Source: Leptothermofonsia sichuanensis E412 (GTDB lineage: Bacteria > Cyanobacteriota > Cyanobacteriia > Leptolyngbyales > Leptolyngbyaceae). Taken from it: 64,000 nt of DNA. Below the pieces are notes generated by a model. That model was given only the letters and a program-made list of their open reading frames with translations. It did no database searches and was not told the origin of the DNA. Made by a program: the position numbers and the translations under genes. Location: contig NZ_CP072600.1 in the NCBI RefSeq assembly GCF_019891175.1, forward strand, positions 930,001 to 994,000, in the 5' to 3' direction. Within the stretch, counting starts at the first letter, position 1, and every line of letters begins with the position of its first letter. Shown here piece by piece: positions 9,227-19,560 of this stretch.

Positions 9227-12200
9227 ATGACATCGCTACTGCCAGACAACGAAGCAACAAGCCTGAGAACAATGGTTGCACATCAGGCTTCAGACTGGTC
9301 TGGAGGTGAAGCACTGGGGGATATGGCGCAGTTGGCAGCCCTGATCGGTGAAACCCAGATTGGTGTAATCGTCACCTTAACCAGTAATCCCAGGAACCGT
9401 AATCTCGCTGACGATACCGATTCATTGATTGTCCAGGCAACCTTTGGACTGGACGCTGCCGACGCCATCCCGCTATTCCCCTTCTGCCACCGCTGCATCC
9501 GCCAGGACAGCCCACTGGTTGTGTCCGATACCCTGGCAGAGGAAACCTTTGCCCCCGATCGCGTTGCCATTGAGCCGTCCCAGTTTCGTTTTTTTGCTGG
9601 AGTTCCTCTGGTAACTATCGATGGTCTGCTGGTGGGAGTACTGGGCATTGCAGATTGGGTTCCTCGTTGCCTCAGTTCGAACCAGATTCAGGCACTGCAA
9701 CTCCTGAGCCGTCAGGTGTGCAGCCAGTTGGAACCCGTCCATAGCCATGGGGCTTTCGCAAGTGGTTTAACGGTCTGTAGTCAGGGACAAGAGGCAATCC
9801 AAACTGGCGCAGAAATTTTTTACGATCTGATTCAAAATCTCCAGGTGGGAGTCCTGCTTCAGGGACCCGATAGCGAAATTTTGATGAGCAACCCGGCAGC
9901 ATTAGATTTGCTGGGTCTGGAGGAAGACCAGTTGCTGGGAATGACTTCTTTTGATCCCAACTGGCGGGTCATCCATGAAAATGGCTTGCCGTTTCCTGGT
10001 GAAACCCATCCTGTGCCCCAAGCGATCGCCACGCGCCAACCCGTTCACAATGTGGTGATGGGCGTGTATCGTCCCAAATTCAACGACCTGATCTGGTTGC
10101 TGGTCAATGCCGATCCTCAATTTGCGGCAGATGGTAGGGTCTGCCAGGTTATTTGTACCTTCAATGACATCACCGAGCGCAAACGCATGGAAGAAGCGCT
10201 CAGCCGGAGCGAATTCAGGCATCGCGCCCTGGTCAACGCCATCCCTGATTTGATGCTGCGCGTCAATCGGGATGGCGTATACCTGGACGTAAAACCGGCC
10301 AGAGACTTTGGGACGTTACTCCCCCCAGACGAGATGATTGGGCTGCGAGAAACCGAACTGCTGCCACCGGAGGTTGCCCGTCGCCGTCAGGCATGTCTGG
10401 AGCGGGCTTTGCAGACAGGCGAGGTGCAATTCTGTGAATATGAACTGTTGCTGGATGACGGTATTCATTACGAAGAAGCCCGCATCATTGCCAGTGGAGA
10501 GGACGAAGCCCTGATTATTGTTCGGGATGTGACCCAGCGCAGGCAGGCAGAAGAGGAACTCCAGAGCCAGAACCACCGGGCATACCTGCTGACTGCAATT
10601 GCCCTCCGGATTCGCCAGTCTCTCAACCTGGATGAAATTCTGGCAACGACCGTGGCTGAAGTGCGCCAGTTTCTCCAGGCAGACCGGGTCATGATTTATC
10701 GATTTGATCCCAACTGGGAGGGCACTGTAGTCGTGGAGTCAGTGGACCCGGAGTGGACATCTGCCCTGGGTTCTATCATTCAAGACACCTGTTTCAAAGA
10801 AGGACTCTGGCAAAAGTACTATCGTGGCAAGATCCAGGCAATTGATGATATTGAGCAGACCGTGCTCTCGCCCTGTCATCGGGCCATGCTCGATCAATTT
10901 CAGGTGAAAGCAAATCTGGCTGTGCCGATTATTCAGGGGCGGGGGGCGATAGGCAAACCCCAGCTCTGGGGATTACTGATTGCCCATCAGTGTTCTGGTC
11001 CCAGGCAATGGCGCGCCTTTGAAATTGACTTTCTGTCTCAACTGGCGGATCAGGTTGGGATTGCGATCGCCCAGGCATGGTTACTGGAGCGTGAAACCCA
11101 GCAGCGAGAAGAGCTTGCCCAACATAACCGTGCCCTGGAAGAAGCCCGCAGGGAAGCCGAACGCGCTTCTGAAATGAAAAGCATTTTCCTGGCAACCATG
11201 AGTCATGAAATTCGCACTCCAATGAACGCAGTGCTGGGTATGACTGGTTTGCTCATGGATACTGATCTGAATCCAGAGCAGCAAGACTTTGTGGAAACAA
11301 TTCAGACCAGTGGCGAAACTCTCCTCACTCTGATTAATCAAATCCTGGATTTCTCCAAGCTGGAAGCGGGTGAAATGGAGCTGGAAGTTTTAGGGTTTAA
11401 CCTGAACACCTGCATTGAGGAAATCGCTGACCTGCTGGCATCTTCTGCCCACGCCAAAGGGCTGGAATTGGCAACCCTGGTGTACAAAAACCTGCCCCTT
11501 CAGCTCAAGGGGGATATCAGCCGCCTGCGGCAGATACTCACCAACCTAGTCAGCAATGCAATCAAATTCACCACGGCTGGCGAAGTTGTGATTCAGGCAG
11601 CGCTCAAGTCTGAAACGCCTACGACTGCCACAATCACTTTCTCTGTCACAGATACGGGGATTGGCATTCCTGCTGATGCCCGGGAAAAGCTGTTTAAGCC
11701 TTTTTCCCAGGTGGATGCCTCTACGACCCGACGCTATGGGGGCACAGGACTGGGACTGGCAATCTCAAAGCAACTGGTTGAACTGATGGGCGGTGAAATT
11801 GGGGTAGAGAGCACAGAGGGCAAAGGTTCCCGGTTCTGGTTTACCCTCACGTTCGATAAACAAATCGAGGATGATGCCGATCATCTATCTTTTGCGTCAG
11901 TCCCCCACAATCTGAACCAACTGAAGCTGTTAGTGGTTGATGACAACACCACCAACCGCACAATCTTGCGCTATCAGGTATCTTCCTGGGGCATGCAGGT
12001 GGATGAAGCAGACAGTGCAGCCGCTGCCCTGGAAATGCTGCGACAGCAGGCAAGCACAGGGATGCCATACGACCTGGCAATTTTAGATATGCAGATGCCC
12101 GAAGTGGATGGTGAAATGCTGGGGATGCAAATTAAATCCGATCCGCTGATTGCGGCTACTCGCCTGATTATGATGACTTCCCTCAATAACCGGGGCAGTG

Positions 12201-13213
12201 CCCGCCGGGTCATGAGCCTGGGATTTTCTGCCTACCTGGTCAAACCGGTGAAACAATCTCGCCTGCTGGACTGCATTATGGAAACCCTGGCGACCCCCAT
12301 CAACCAGCAAATACAAGCGTTTCAGGCGCAACAGAAGCGATTTCAAATCAGCCAGCCCATCGCCAGCCAATCAACCTGGGGTATGACAACATCCGCTCCG
12401 ATCAGGCTCAAGATTCTGCTGGTCGAAGATAATGTGGTCAATCAAAAGGTGACCCTGAAGCAATTAGAAAATTTGGGCTACACGGCTGATGTCGCTGCCA
12501 ATGGGCAAGAGGCGTTACAGATGATGGCTCGCATTTCCTACGACCTGGTCCTGATGGACTGCCAGATGCCTGTTTTAGACGGCTATTGTACGACCCGTGA
12601 AATTCGTTCTTTAGAAGGAAATACGCGCCACACGGTTGTCATTGCCCTGACTGCCAACGCGATGAAAGAAGATCGGCAACGATGTCTGAACGCAGGCATG
12701 GATGACTATCTCAGCAAGCCTATTTTGAAAGAAAAACTGGCCGCGAAGTTAGCTGAATGGGGACAGGCAATCCGGGAGGCTCAGAGTGCAGAATCGAATT
12801 ACCCGGCAGGCGATAGAACTATTCACTACCAGGACTCTTCCTCCTTCATTTCTCCTTCTACTTTGGAAATTGACTGGAACCACCTGCATCAAATCTCAGA
12901 TGGTAGCGAAGAGTTTGAGCTGGAGCTACTGCAAGCATTTGCAACCGATACCCAGGTGCACCTGGAAGCCATTGCGGATGCGATCGCTACCCAGAACCTC
13001 AGCCAGCTTGCCCAGGCGGCCCATCACGTTAAAGGGGCGAGCGCCAATGTAGGGCTGTTCAGGATGCAGGCTGTGGCTGGACAACTCGAACAAAATGCCG
13101 ATCAGCAGCAATTGCAGGGGGCTTCAGAATTGCTTACCGGGCTTCGTCAATCCCTGGCACAACTCCAGGCGTTTTTAGCCACCCGGTTGCTCTCTACCGA
13201 AACCCCCCACTAG
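9227..13213 (+). CDS. Hybrid histidine kinase with GAF-PAS-PAS-CBCR-like GAF-HisKA-HATPase-REC-REC-HPt
   Basis: The protein has 1328 residues. Order: GAF (about 30-172), PAS (about 195-315), PAS (about 325-440), second GAF (about 455-640), HisKA with [10 protein letters not shown] (His660), HATPase_c with [17 protein letters not shown] and [10 protein letters not shown], receiver 1 (Asp954 in [13 protein letters not shown]), receiver 2 (Asp1111 in [13 protein letters not shown]) and HPt (His1266 in AHHVKGAS). The second GAF looks like a cyanobacteriochrome: it has a DTCF motif (Cys522) and a Cys-His (Cys550) exactly 28 residues later, in [20 protein letters not shown]. All phosphorelay residues are present, so a complete relay within one chain is expected. 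No partner regulator is adjacent. Three tandem 14-bp repeats precede it. Confidence 0.95.
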   Translation: MTSLLPDNEATSLRTMVAHQASDWSGGEALGDMAQLAALIGETQIGVIVTLTSNPRNRNLADDTDSLIVQATFGLDAADAIPLFPFCHRCIRQDSPLVVSDTLAEETFAPDRVAIEPSQFRFFAGVPLVTIDGLLVGVLGIADWVPRCLSSNQIQALQLLSRQVCSQLEPVHSHGAFASGLTVCSQGQEAIQTGAEIFYDLIQNLQVGVLLQGPDSEILMSNPAALDLLGLEEDQLLGMTSFDPNWRVIHENGLPFPGETHPVPQAIATRQPVHNVVMGVYRPKFNDLIWLLVNADPQFAADGRVCQVICTFNDITERKRMEEALSRSEFRHRALVNAIPDLMLRVNRDGVYLDVKPARDFGTLLPPDEMIGLRETELLPPEVARRRQACLERALQTGEVQFCEYELLLDDGIHYEEARIIASGEDEALIIVRDVTQRRQAEEELQSQNHRAYLLTAIALRIRQSLNLDEILATTVAEVRQFLQADRVMIYRFDPNWEGTVVVESVDPEWTSALGSIIQDTCFKEGLWQKYYRGKIQAIDDIEQTVLSPCHRAMLDQFQVKANLAVPIIQGRGAIGKPQLWGLLIAHQCSGPRQWRAFEIDFLSQLADQVGIAIAQAWLLERETQQREELAQHNRALEEARREAERASEMKSIFLATMSHEIRTPMNAVLGMTGLLMDTDLNPEQQDFVETIQTSGETLLTLINQILDFSKLEAGEMELEVLGFNLNTCIEEIADLLASSAHAKGLELATLVYKNLPLQLKGDISRLRQILTNLVSNAIKFTTAGEVVIQAALKSETPTTATITFSVTDTGIGIPADAREKLFKPFSQVDASTTRRYGGTGLGLAISKQLVELMGGEIGVESTEGKGSRFWFTLTFDKQIEDDADHLSFASVPHNLNQLKLLVVDDNTTNRTILRYQVSSWGMQVDEADSAAAALEMLRQQASTGMPYDLAILDMQMPEVDGEMLGMQIKSDPLIAATRLIMMTSLNNRGSARRVMSLGFSAYLVKPVKQSRLLDCIMETLATPINQQIQAFQAQQKRFQISQPIASQSTWGMTTSAPIRLKILLVEDNVVNQKVTLKQLENLGYTADVAANGQEALQMMARISYDLVLMDCQMPVLDGYCTTREIRSLEGNTRHTVVIALTANAMKEDRQRCLNAGMDDYLSKPILKEKLAAKLAEWGQAIREAQSAESNYPAGDRTIHYQDSSSFISPSTLEIDWNHLHQISDGSEEFELELLQAFATDTQVHLEAIADAIATQNLSQLAQAAHHVKGASANVGLFRMQAVAGQLEQNADQQQLQGASELLTGLRQSLAQLQAFLATRLLSTETPH

Positions 13214-13248
13214 AACATGGCACTGAACTGTGGCAAATACGAACACCC

Positions 13249-13281
13249 AGATCTCCAACTTCTCGAAGAAGTTGGAGATCT
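13249..13281. terminator. 33-base perfect palindrome between convergent genes (copy 1)
   Basis: The arm AGATCTCCAACTTCT pairs with its exact complement across a CGA loop. It lies 36 bases after the kinase stop and about 100 bases after the convergent membrane-protein gene, a good place for a bidirectional terminator. An identical 33-mer occurs at 38938-38970. Confidence 0.7.
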
Positions 13282-13380
13282 TTCACCCCTTATGTCAGTG
13301 ATGTTCTACCGTAGCCCATTACACCTGGATTAACGAAATGCCAGGGATTGGGGCTACCAGGTTGCCCATCCCGTTACTGA

Positions 13381-14028
13381 TTACTGAGAATAGGGTTCAG
13401 TCACTCGATTGCCATTTACCCGAGGGGGACGGTTGCCTACTGTGGCTCCAAAGAGAGCCGTAACCAGACCCAGCAGAGAACCCAGGGCAAAAGACCAGCC
13501 AACGGTTGCCGCATTACTCGCAAGATCACGCGCCTGTTGAGCCGTGACGTTGGGATCTACGGCGTCTGGAGTTACCCCACTCTGCTGCGCCTGACGCAAT
13601 AATTCACCCGCATTGGATGCGACAATTCCAAATGCTCCCGATACCCCGGCAGAAAGCAACCATCCGCTGATTGCCAGGGTGGTTGCCCAGAGAACCGCTC
13701 CGTTCAGCAGGGCGGTGTTGCGGTTGATGGGTCCACAGGCACGAGCGGTAAACCAGCCACCAATAAACAGGGAAATCAACAGGGCGACGATCGCTCCGAT
13801 GCCAACGGCAGAACCCACACCCGGCGCATCAGAGCGGGGAGCGCCTGAACCTGCAATTGTGGATAAACCAATCGCGGCAGCAATTCCACTCAAAACCAAC
13901 TGCGAACTGATGGCTATAAACAGGCCTGCAAGCACAGGACCCCAGCGAACGCGGTCATGATAATCAATCACCGGAACACTGGGAACACGCTCAACTACTG
14001 TGCCCCTCGGGTCATCACCATACACCAT
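13381..14028 (-). CDS. Membrane protein of unknown function with four hydrophobic segments
   Basis: 215 residues. A soluble N-terminus (about 1-28, with VPVIDYHDRVRWGPVLAG) is followed by hydrophobic segments at roughly 30-52, 70-95, 105-130 and 175-200. These include LFIAISSQLVLSGIAAAIG, VGIGAIVALLISLFIGGW and a glycine-rich ALGSLLGLVTALFGATVG. The region between segments 3 and 4 is polar. This resembles cyanobacterial and bacterial conserved membrane proteins beginning with an 'RVRWGPVLAG' motif, but I know of no assigned function. It converges on the sensor kinase. Confidence 0.75.
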   Translation of the reverse strand: MVYGDDPRGTVVERVPSVPVIDYHDRVRWGPVLAGLFIAISSQLVLSGIAAAIGLSTIAGSGAPRSDAPGVGSAVGIGAIVALLISLFIGGWFTARACGPINRNTALLNGAVLWATTLAISGWLLSAGVSGAFGIVASNAGELLRQAQQSGVTPDAVDPNVTAQQARDLASNAATVGWSFALGSLLGLVTALFGATVGNRPPRVNGNRVTEPYSQ

Positions 14029-14334
14029 ATATTTCGCTCCTAAAAAATATTTTCAAAGGTTTTAATCCCAGTGGTCTGTCCCATTCAATTTGACGGGTAA
14101 CGGATGGCTTCAACGTTAGTGGATGTTAAATTTTGAGAGTCTGTGACCCGTCAAACGTTTCCTGACGGAACACCAGTCACAGATTCAACTTAGGTAAACT
14201 CAAAAGGCTTCACATCTGTCGTAAGAAATAAGCTTGATGTAACAATATTCAAAGGATTGTGGATTCAATGAACCGAAAAACTCAGGGTTTTACCACAGAG
14301 GCACAGAGAGCACAGAGTAACTTCTTTTGGTCCT
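14029..14334. other. 306-base intergenic region
   Basis: It carries a MITE-like element (14070-14175) and a half-copy of the CACAGAG-type repeat (about 14291-14318) just ahead of the cobalamin gene. I looked for a cobalamin riboswitch here and do not see one. Confidence 0.5.
14070..14175 (-). mobile_element. MITE-like element C, copy 1
   Basis: About 106 bases, in inverse orientation to 44208-44310. Shared landmarks are AGTGGTCTGTC at one end, GTTAAATTTTGAG followed by TCTGTGACCCGTC inside, and TTTCCTGACGGAACAC at the other end. It has no coding capacity. Ends resemble those of the IS630-family elements in this window. Confidence 0.75.
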
Positions 14335-16353
14335 TTGCACAGGAATTGTGAATTGATTTTTCAAGACTTCCAACCCATCGCGGCGATCGCCACTACTCCC
14401 GCGGGTATCAATCAGCTTCAACCCCTACTTCAGAACCACACTGTTACCCTCTGGATCCCCGCATCGCTGGTCAGCCCAACGTCTTCTTTCCCTCCTTCTC
14501 TCCCCCGGCCTCTTCCCTATCCTGGCTCCCTTAAAGATCAGATTGCCGCCCTCTGGACTTCTCACCGCAGTTTTATTTTCTGCCTTGCCACTGGCGCGGT
14601 TGTGCGTTTGATTGCTCCTTTGCTGCAAGACAAATCCTCCGATCCAGCCGTGATTGTGGTGGATGAATCCGGAGAGTTTGTTATCAGCCTGTGTGGAGGA
14701 CACCAGGGGGGGGCCGATCAACTGGCACGTTTAGTCGCGCTTCAGCTCGGAATGACGCCAGTGATCACCGGAGCTGCCCATCGAATTAAAGTGCCGGGAA
14801 TTGATGTACTGGGCATTCCCTTTGGCTGGCAGAAAGGGGATGGGGACTGGACCGGGGTGAGTGCTGCGATCGCCCGCCAGGAACCTGTGGAAGTGATTCA
14901 AGAAGCGGGTTCTACCCTCTGGCAGAAGCCTCTACCAGAGGGGCATCCGTTTGAGTGGGTGGAACCAGCGACAGGGCACAGAAGCAGGGGGACGGGGAAC
15001 GGGGGATGGGGAACCGGGGCAAGGATATGGATCAGTCCTGCGCTGGGGGAACTGGACACCCGACAGCAGACCGCCTCGATTCAGCACCCAGCCCCTTCCC
15101 CCACTGCTAATCGACCCCCAATTCCTGAAGTCCACTGGCATCCCCGTGTCCTCTGGGTTGGGATTGGCTGCGAACGGGGAAGTTCCAAAAGGTTGATTGA
15201 ACATGCAGTACGGGAGGTTCTGCGATCGCAGCAACTATCTGAACAGGCGATCGCGGGTGTTGCCACCATTGACCTGAAAGCAGATGAGCGGGGACTGGTC
15301 GAGTACTGTCGCGATCGCAACCTGCCCTGTCGCTACTTTCCGGCTGCCCTTTTACGCACAATCGTCACTCCAAATCCCTCCGCCATTGTGGAAGCGGAAG
15401 TGGGTACTCCCAGTGTCGCGGAAGCGGCTGCTCTGGCAGGAGCCAGTCTGACTGCGGCTGCCCTGACTTTATCGGCGGATCCGTTTCAGCCACCACTGCT
15501 CAGGGTTCCGAAACAGATTATTCGGCTGGATGGAGAGCCGGGAGCCGTCACCATCGCGGTTGCCCAGTCCCCCCAGGAATATACCGGGCGCATCGGCAAG
15601 CTCTGGTTGGTGGGCACCGGACCGGGGCAACTGGATCAGATGACACCAGCCGCCCAGACGGCGATCGCCCAGGCAGATCTGGTCATTGGCTATTCTCTTT
15701 ACCTCGATTTAATCAGGCCGTTACTGCGTCCCGGTCAGATCGTAGAGGCGTCTTCCATTACCCAGGAACGACAGCGGGCAGAACGGGCGATCGCCCTGGC
15801 GAACTGGGGCTTAACGGTGGCGGTTGTCTCTTCGGGTGACTGTGGTATCTATGGCATGGCAGGACTGGTGTTCGAGCAATTGCAGGCACAGGGGTGGGAT
15901 GGTCACCAACCTGAGGTCCAGGTTTTTCCCGGTATCACGGCTTTACAGGCAGCCGCCTCGCGGGTGGGGGCACCCCTGATGCACGATTTTTGTGCCATCA
16001 GCCTCAGCGATCTGTTAACCCCCTGGGAGGTGATTGAAAAACGTCTGATGGCGGCTGCCCAGGCAGATTTTGTGGTGGCACTGTATAACCCCAGATCCCA
16101 GACTCGGACACGACAGATTGAAATGGCTCAAAAGATTTTTCTCGATTGTCGGGCGGCTGGAACTCCCGTTGCGATCGTCCGCTCTGCCTATCGCGCCGAT
16201 GAACAGATTACCCTGACGACACTGGCAGAGTTTTTGACCGTTCCCATCGATATGTTGACCATCGTGCTGATTGGCAATCAAAGTAGCCGCTTTCATGCCA
16301 ACTGGTTTGTGACTCCACGGGGCTATCTGGGATTCGAGCGTCCAGTCTCCTGA
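14335..16353 (+). CDS. cobJ: CbiG-CobJ fusion: cobalt-precorrin-5A hydrolase / precorrin-3B C17-methyltransferase
   Basis: About 672 residues from TTG 14335 (another in-frame TTG at 14353; the start is uncertain). The N-terminal half (about 1-390) is CbiG-like: HRSFIFCLATGAVVRLIAPL, DPAVIVVDESGEFVISLCGG, HQGGADQLA, then the C-terminal CbiG domain with VGIGCERGSSK and AGVATIDLKADE. The second half (about 420-672) is the methyltransferase: LWLVGTGPGQLDQMTPAA, ADLVIGYSLYLDL, VVSSGDCGIYGMAG, QVFPGITALQAAASRVGAPL and ALYNPRSQTR. Family knowledge: both steps belong to corrin-ring formation, and the fusion is common in cyanobacteria. Odd: the linker between CbiG domains contains a glycine/threonine-rich stretch (GTGNGGWGTG) encoded by GGGGAAC-like repeats. 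Confidence 0.93.
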   Translation: MHRNCELIFQDFQPIAAIATTPAGINQLQPLLQNHTVTLWIPASLVSPTSSFPPSLPRPLPYPGSLKDQIAALWTSHRSFIFCLATGAVVRLIAPLLQDKSSDPAVIVVDESGEFVISLCGGHQGGADQLARLVALQLGMTPVITGAAHRIKVPGIDVLGIPFGWQKGDGDWTGVSAAIARQEPVEVIQEAGSTLWQKPLPEGHPFEWVEPATGHRSRGTGNGGWGTGARIWISPALGELDTRQQTASIQHPAPSPTANRPPIPEVHWHPRVLWVGIGCERGSSKRLIEHAVREVLRSQQLSEQAIAGVATIDLKADERGLVEYCRDRNLPCRYFPAALLRTIVTPNPSAIVEAEVGTPSVAEAAALAGASLTAAALTLSADPFQPPLLRVPKQIIRLDGEPGAVTIAVAQSPQEYTGRIGKLWLVGTGPGQLDQMTPAAQTAIAQADLVIGYSLYLDLIRPLLRPGQIVEASSITQERQRAERAIALANWGLTVAVVSSGDCGIYGMAGLVFEQLQAQGWDGHQPEVQVFPGITALQAAASRVGAPLMHDFCAISLSDLLTPWEVIEKRLMAAAQADFVVALYNPRSQTRTRQIEMAQKIFLDCRAAGTPVAIVRSAYRADEQITLTTLAEFLTVPIDMLTIVLIGNQSSRFHANWFVTPRGYLGFERPVS

Positions 16354-16366
16354 TTCCCCCGGTGGG

Positions 16367-16440
16367 GTTGCTGACTCTGGATATGAAAAAGGTGCTATGT
16401 GCTCGAAACTTCGTTTCGATGCATATTGCTTTTCAGCAAC
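16367..16440. mobile_element. 74-bp palindromic element D, copy 1
   Basis: It begins GTTGCTGA and ends TTTCAGCAAC, with an internal stem TCGAAAC/GTTTCGA. It has the same length and layout as 47605-47678. No coding capacity. Confidence 0.75.
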
Positions 16441-16506
16441 GCCAGCCATGCTCAGGGGGATGGCTTCTGATTAAACTGAGAAGGGCAGGTCATTGAAACA
16501 CTATTT

Positions 16507-17133
16507 ATGCTCTTTACAAAATTTATTTCAAAATCTATTTCTGCGATCGCCCTGGATGTCGCGGCTTATCTGGGAATTCTGAAGCGCTGGCTGCCCCGCC
16601 AGGTTGTTGACAGAACAGGGACTTTAAGCCTGATTTTTACGGGGCTGCTGGTCATCTGGCTGGGGTTGCCGTTGCCCGCCCAGGCAGAAACGCAGTCGGG
16701 ACTGCCCTATGCCAGGCAATATGCCCCGCCCCTGTCCTACAGTAACGCATCCCTTCAGGGGAAGGATTTCTCCGGTCAGATGTTGCAGGTAGCGGAGTTT
16801 TCTAACGCCAATTTGAATCAGACGAATTTTTCCAATGCCAATTTGCGGGGAGCCGTCCTGAGTGCCTCAACCATGACTGAAACCAACCTCCAGGGAGCAG
16901 ATCTGACCCAGTCACTGATGGATCAAATTCAATTTACCCGTGCCAACCTGAGGGATGCAATTTTAGAAAACGCGATTCTGTTGCGATCGACCTTTAGCGA
17001 CGTGGATATTACGGGCGCAGATTTCACCAATGCCATGTTGGATGGATTGCAGGTCAAACAGTTGTGTCAGATCGCCAGTGGGACAAATTCTAAAACGGGG
17101 GTTGATACGAGGGAGTCGTTGGGGTGTAAGTGA
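16507..17133 (+). CDS. Exported pentapeptide-repeat protein
   Basis: 208 residues. A long N-terminus with a hydrophobic stretch LSLIFTGLLVIWLGLPLPAQA (about 37-58) looks like a signal for export to the thylakoid lumen or periplasm. The mature part has pentapeptide repeats from about residue 80: ANLNQTNFSNANLRGAVL, TNLQGADLTQSLM, ANLRDAILENA and ADFTNAML, ending in QLCQIASG and a Cys-containing C-terminus (LGCK). Such lumenal pentapeptide proteins are common in cyanobacteria, but their role is unknown. Its stop overlaps the most upstream purK start (GTGA), suggesting coupled translation. Confidence 0.85.
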   Translation: MLFTKFISKSISAIALDVAAYLGILKRWLPRQVVDRTGTLSLIFTGLLVIWLGLPLPAQAETQSGLPYARQYAPPLSYSNASLQGKDFSGQMLQVAEFSNANLNQTNFSNANLRGAVLSASTMTETNLQGADLTQSLMDQIQFTRANLRDAILENAILLRSTFSDVDITGADFTNAMLDGLQVKQLCQIASGTNSKTGVDTRESLGCK

Positions 17134-18323
17134 CGGGTAGTCAGGGAAAAGCAATGGCGGTAGTGAAACGGGTTGGGGTGATTGGCGGCGGGCAGCTTGC
17201 CTGGATGATGGCAGGGGGGGCTGAGAAGTTGGGTGTGGAGCTAATTGTGCAAACACCTTCCAGATCTGACCCGGCAGTGGCGATCGCCACAGAGGTCATT
17301 CTGGCTTCAGTGGGGGATGCTTCAGCCACGGCTGAACTGGCGGCTCAGTGTGATGTCATTACGTTTGAGAATGAATTTGTGGATTTGCCAGCCCTCTCCT
17401 TGCTGGAGCAGCAGGGTCTGTGTTTCCGTCCTTCCCTCAGTGCCCTGGAGCCACTGCTGGATAAGTACAATCAACGTTCTTATCTGCAATCCCTGGGTCT
17501 CCCGGTTCCCAGATTTATGCCATTACACCCGGAGCAGATGCCAGAAATCTCTCTGTCGCCGTCTGCGCCTTCAGGAAAGCTGGAATTTCCCCTGGTGCTG
17601 AAAACGCGCCGTCATGGGTACGACGGTCAGGGTACGTTCATCATCAAAGATCGGGCAGCCTTGCAGGCAACCCTGGCAGAGTTAAGCCATGTGCCGTTAC
17701 TGCTGGAAGAGTTTGTGCCCTTTGAGCGAGAGTTAGCCGCGATCGCTGCCCGCTCTGTGAAGGGGGAAATCGCCATTTTTCCTGTGGTCGAAACGCAGCA
17801 GGTAGAGCAGGTCTGCCGTCGGGTGTTTGCCCCGGCAACCATCAGTCGAACCGTCCAGGCAGAGGTGGAAGCGATCGCCCACACCCTGCTGAACCATTTG
17901 CAGGTAGTGGGGGTCTTCGGGATCGAACTGTTTCTTACCCCGGATGGGCGGGTGCTGGTTAACGAAATTGCTCCCCGTGTGCATAACTCTGGGCACTTTA
18001 CCCTCGATGCCTGTGAAACTTCCCAGTTTGAGCAGCACTTGAGGGCGGTATGTGGGTTGCCCCTGGGCAGCCCAGCCATGAAGTGTCCGGCGGCTGTAAT
18101 GGTCAACCTGCTGGGCTACGAACATTCCATCCGGGACTATGCCGCACAACGCCAGCAACTCGCCGCCATTCCCCAGGCGCGGGTTCACTGGTACGGCAAA
18201 ACGGAATCCCGTCCTGGACGAAAGTTGGGACATGTTACGGTGTTGCTGGAAGAGCCTGGAGACGACCAGCGGGAGCGAGCAATCGCGACGGAACTGGAAG
18301 CGATCTGGTACGGCAGGGAATAG
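17130..18323 (+). CDS. purK: 5-(carboxyamino)imidazole ribonucleotide synthase (PurK)
   Basis: 397 residues from GTG 17130, or 389 from ATG 17154 (MAVVKRVGVIGGGQLAW), which is closer to the family N-terminus. It is an ATP-grasp enzyme. VGVIGGGQLAWMMA is the pre-ATP-grasp loop, VITFENEFVDLPAL and LVLKTRRHGYDGQGTFI form the nucleotide-binding region, and VLLEEFVPFERELAAIAARS and LVNEIAPRVHNSGHFTLDAC supply metal and substrate residues. It makes N5-CAIR from AIR, bicarbonate and ATP in purine synthesis. Full length. It may be co-transcribed with the pentapeptide gene upstream. Confidence 0.96.
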   Translation: MTGSQGKAMAVVKRVGVIGGGQLAWMMAGGAEKLGVELIVQTPSRSDPAVAIATEVILASVGDASATAELAAQCDVITFENEFVDLPALSLLEQQGLCFRPSLSALEPLLDKYNQRSYLQSLGLPVPRFMPLHPEQMPEISLSPSAPSGKLEFPLVLKTRRHGYDGQGTFIIKDRAALQATLAELSHVPLLLEEFVPFERELAAIAARSVKGEIAIFPVVETQQVEQVCRRVFAPATISRTVQAEVEAIAHTLLNHLQVVGVFGIELFLTPDGRVLVNEIAPRVHNSGHFTLDACETSQFEQHLRAVCGLPLGSPAMKCPAAVMVNLLGYEHSIRDYAAQRQQLAAIPQARVHWYGKTESRPGRKLGHVTVLLEEPGDDQRERAIATELEAIWYGRE

Positions 18324-18412
18324 ATTGAATAGATTGGTTGTTAGTGAGGAGTGAGGAGAGGGAAGGATTGTGGGTTGGATAGTGTTCTAGATTGGAGCGT
18401 CCAGGATTCAGT

Positions 18413-19303
18413 ATGGTTCAGTGGGATCAGATTGCGGCCCATATTCGTCAGGCTACGGGCAAACCGTTTGAACCGGGCGATCGCCGTTCGGTTGGGGGAG
18501 GCTGCATTAATCAGGGCTATCGTCTGTCCGATGGGGATCGGACCTATTTCGTGAAACTGAACCAGGCAAGCCAGATTGCCATGTTTGAGGCTGAAGTTGC
18601 CGGGCTGCGGGATATGGAAGCAACCGGCACAATTCGGGTGCCCAAACCTGTCTGCTATGGGACCAATGGTTCAACCGGCTACCTGGTCCTGGAATGGATC
18701 GACCTGGGGCGAGGGAGCAGCCAGGCATGGAACGCGATGGGACGACAGCTTGCCGCCATGCACCGGGCAACGAGTCGCAGCGGCTTTGGCTGGCAGATCA
18801 ACAATACGATTGGTTCCACCCCTCAGGTGAATTCCTGGACTGAAGACTGGACGGAGTTCTGGATCAAACACCGGATCGGGTTTCAACTCAACCTGGCAAA
18901 ACGTCGCGGTGGGTATTTCCCCCAGGAAAAGCAACTTCTGGAGGCTATTCCTGCTCTGTTAGCTGACCATGCCCCTCAACCCTCTCTGGTGCATGGAGAT
19001 CTCTGGTCGGGTAATGCTGCCATCAGCCATGCAGGTGAGCCAGTCATTTTCGACCCAGCCGCCTATTACGGCGATCGCGAAGTTGACATTGCCATGACTG
19101 AACTATTTGGCGGCTTTCCGTCGGAGTTTTACCAGGGCTATAACCAGGTATGGGCACTGGAACCGGGCTATCAGCAGCGTAAACTGCTCTATAACCTTTA
19201 CCACATCCTCAATCACTTCAATCTTTTTGGCGGTGGCTACGAGTCCCAGGCAAACCGGATGATTGAGCAGATTGTGGCGGGGAGGTACAGCAGTCGCCAC
19301 TAA
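18413..19303 (+). CDS. Fructosamine-3-kinase family protein
   Basis: 296 residues from ATG 18413 (MVQWDQIAAHIRQATG); an upstream TTG would add seven unlikely residues. It has an aminoglycoside-phosphotransferase-like kinase fold: glycine-rich GGGCINQGYRLSDGDRTYFV with the ATP lysine, LVLEWIDLG hinge, catalytic LVHGDLWSGNAAI and VIFDPAAYYGDREVDIAM. These are diagnostic of fructosamine kinases, which phosphorylate ketosamine adducts on proteins so that they break down. It lies 90 bases after purK with no functional link that I know of. Confidence 0.93.
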   Translation: MVQWDQIAAHIRQATGKPFEPGDRRSVGGGCINQGYRLSDGDRTYFVKLNQASQIAMFEAEVAGLRDMEATGTIRVPKPVCYGTNGSTGYLVLEWIDLGRGSSQAWNAMGRQLAAMHRATSRSGFGWQINNTIGSTPQVNSWTEDWTEFWIKHRIGFQLNLAKRRGGYFPQEKQLLEAIPALLADHAPQPSLVHGDLWSGNAAISHAGEPVIFDPAAYYGDREVDIAMTELFGGFPSEFYQGYNQVWALEPGYQQRKLLYNLYHILNHFNLFGGGYESQANRMIEQIVAGRYSSRH

Positions 19304-19474
19304 CCTGTATTATTTATGACTTTTCTGAAAAATACTTAGATTCTTTACCTGGAGATGCTTTGAGCGATTGCTCAGGTTCGACAGGGTGTTTTTGCAGGCG
19401 GTTCTCGTTCCCATGCTCTGCGTGGGAATGGGTTCTGGAGGCTCTGCCTCCCGTATCAGCGGCAGAGCCGCATT

Positions 19475-19544
19475 AAAGCTTATCCGAAAACTTCCTCAGT
19501 CTGGATTTGAGTGTTGTCCATTGGGGCTTTTCGGATAGGCTTTT
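19475..19544 (+). mobile_element. MITE-like element A, intact copy
   Basis: About 70 bases with terminal inverted repeats: AAAGCTTATCCGAAAA at the left and TTTTCGGATAGGCTTTT at the right. The inner sequence carries CTTCCTCAGTCTGGATTTG. Related copies or fragments lie at 31683-31711, 54572-54733 and about 62963-63007. Non-coding. Confidence 0.8.
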
Positions 19545-19560
19545 AGAAAGCTATCCAGGC

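Noticed and set aside
14029-14334. Cobalamin riboswitch before cbiG-cobJ
   Set aside because: No recognisable B12 box or supporting helices; the region is filled by a MITE and a CACAGAG repeat.
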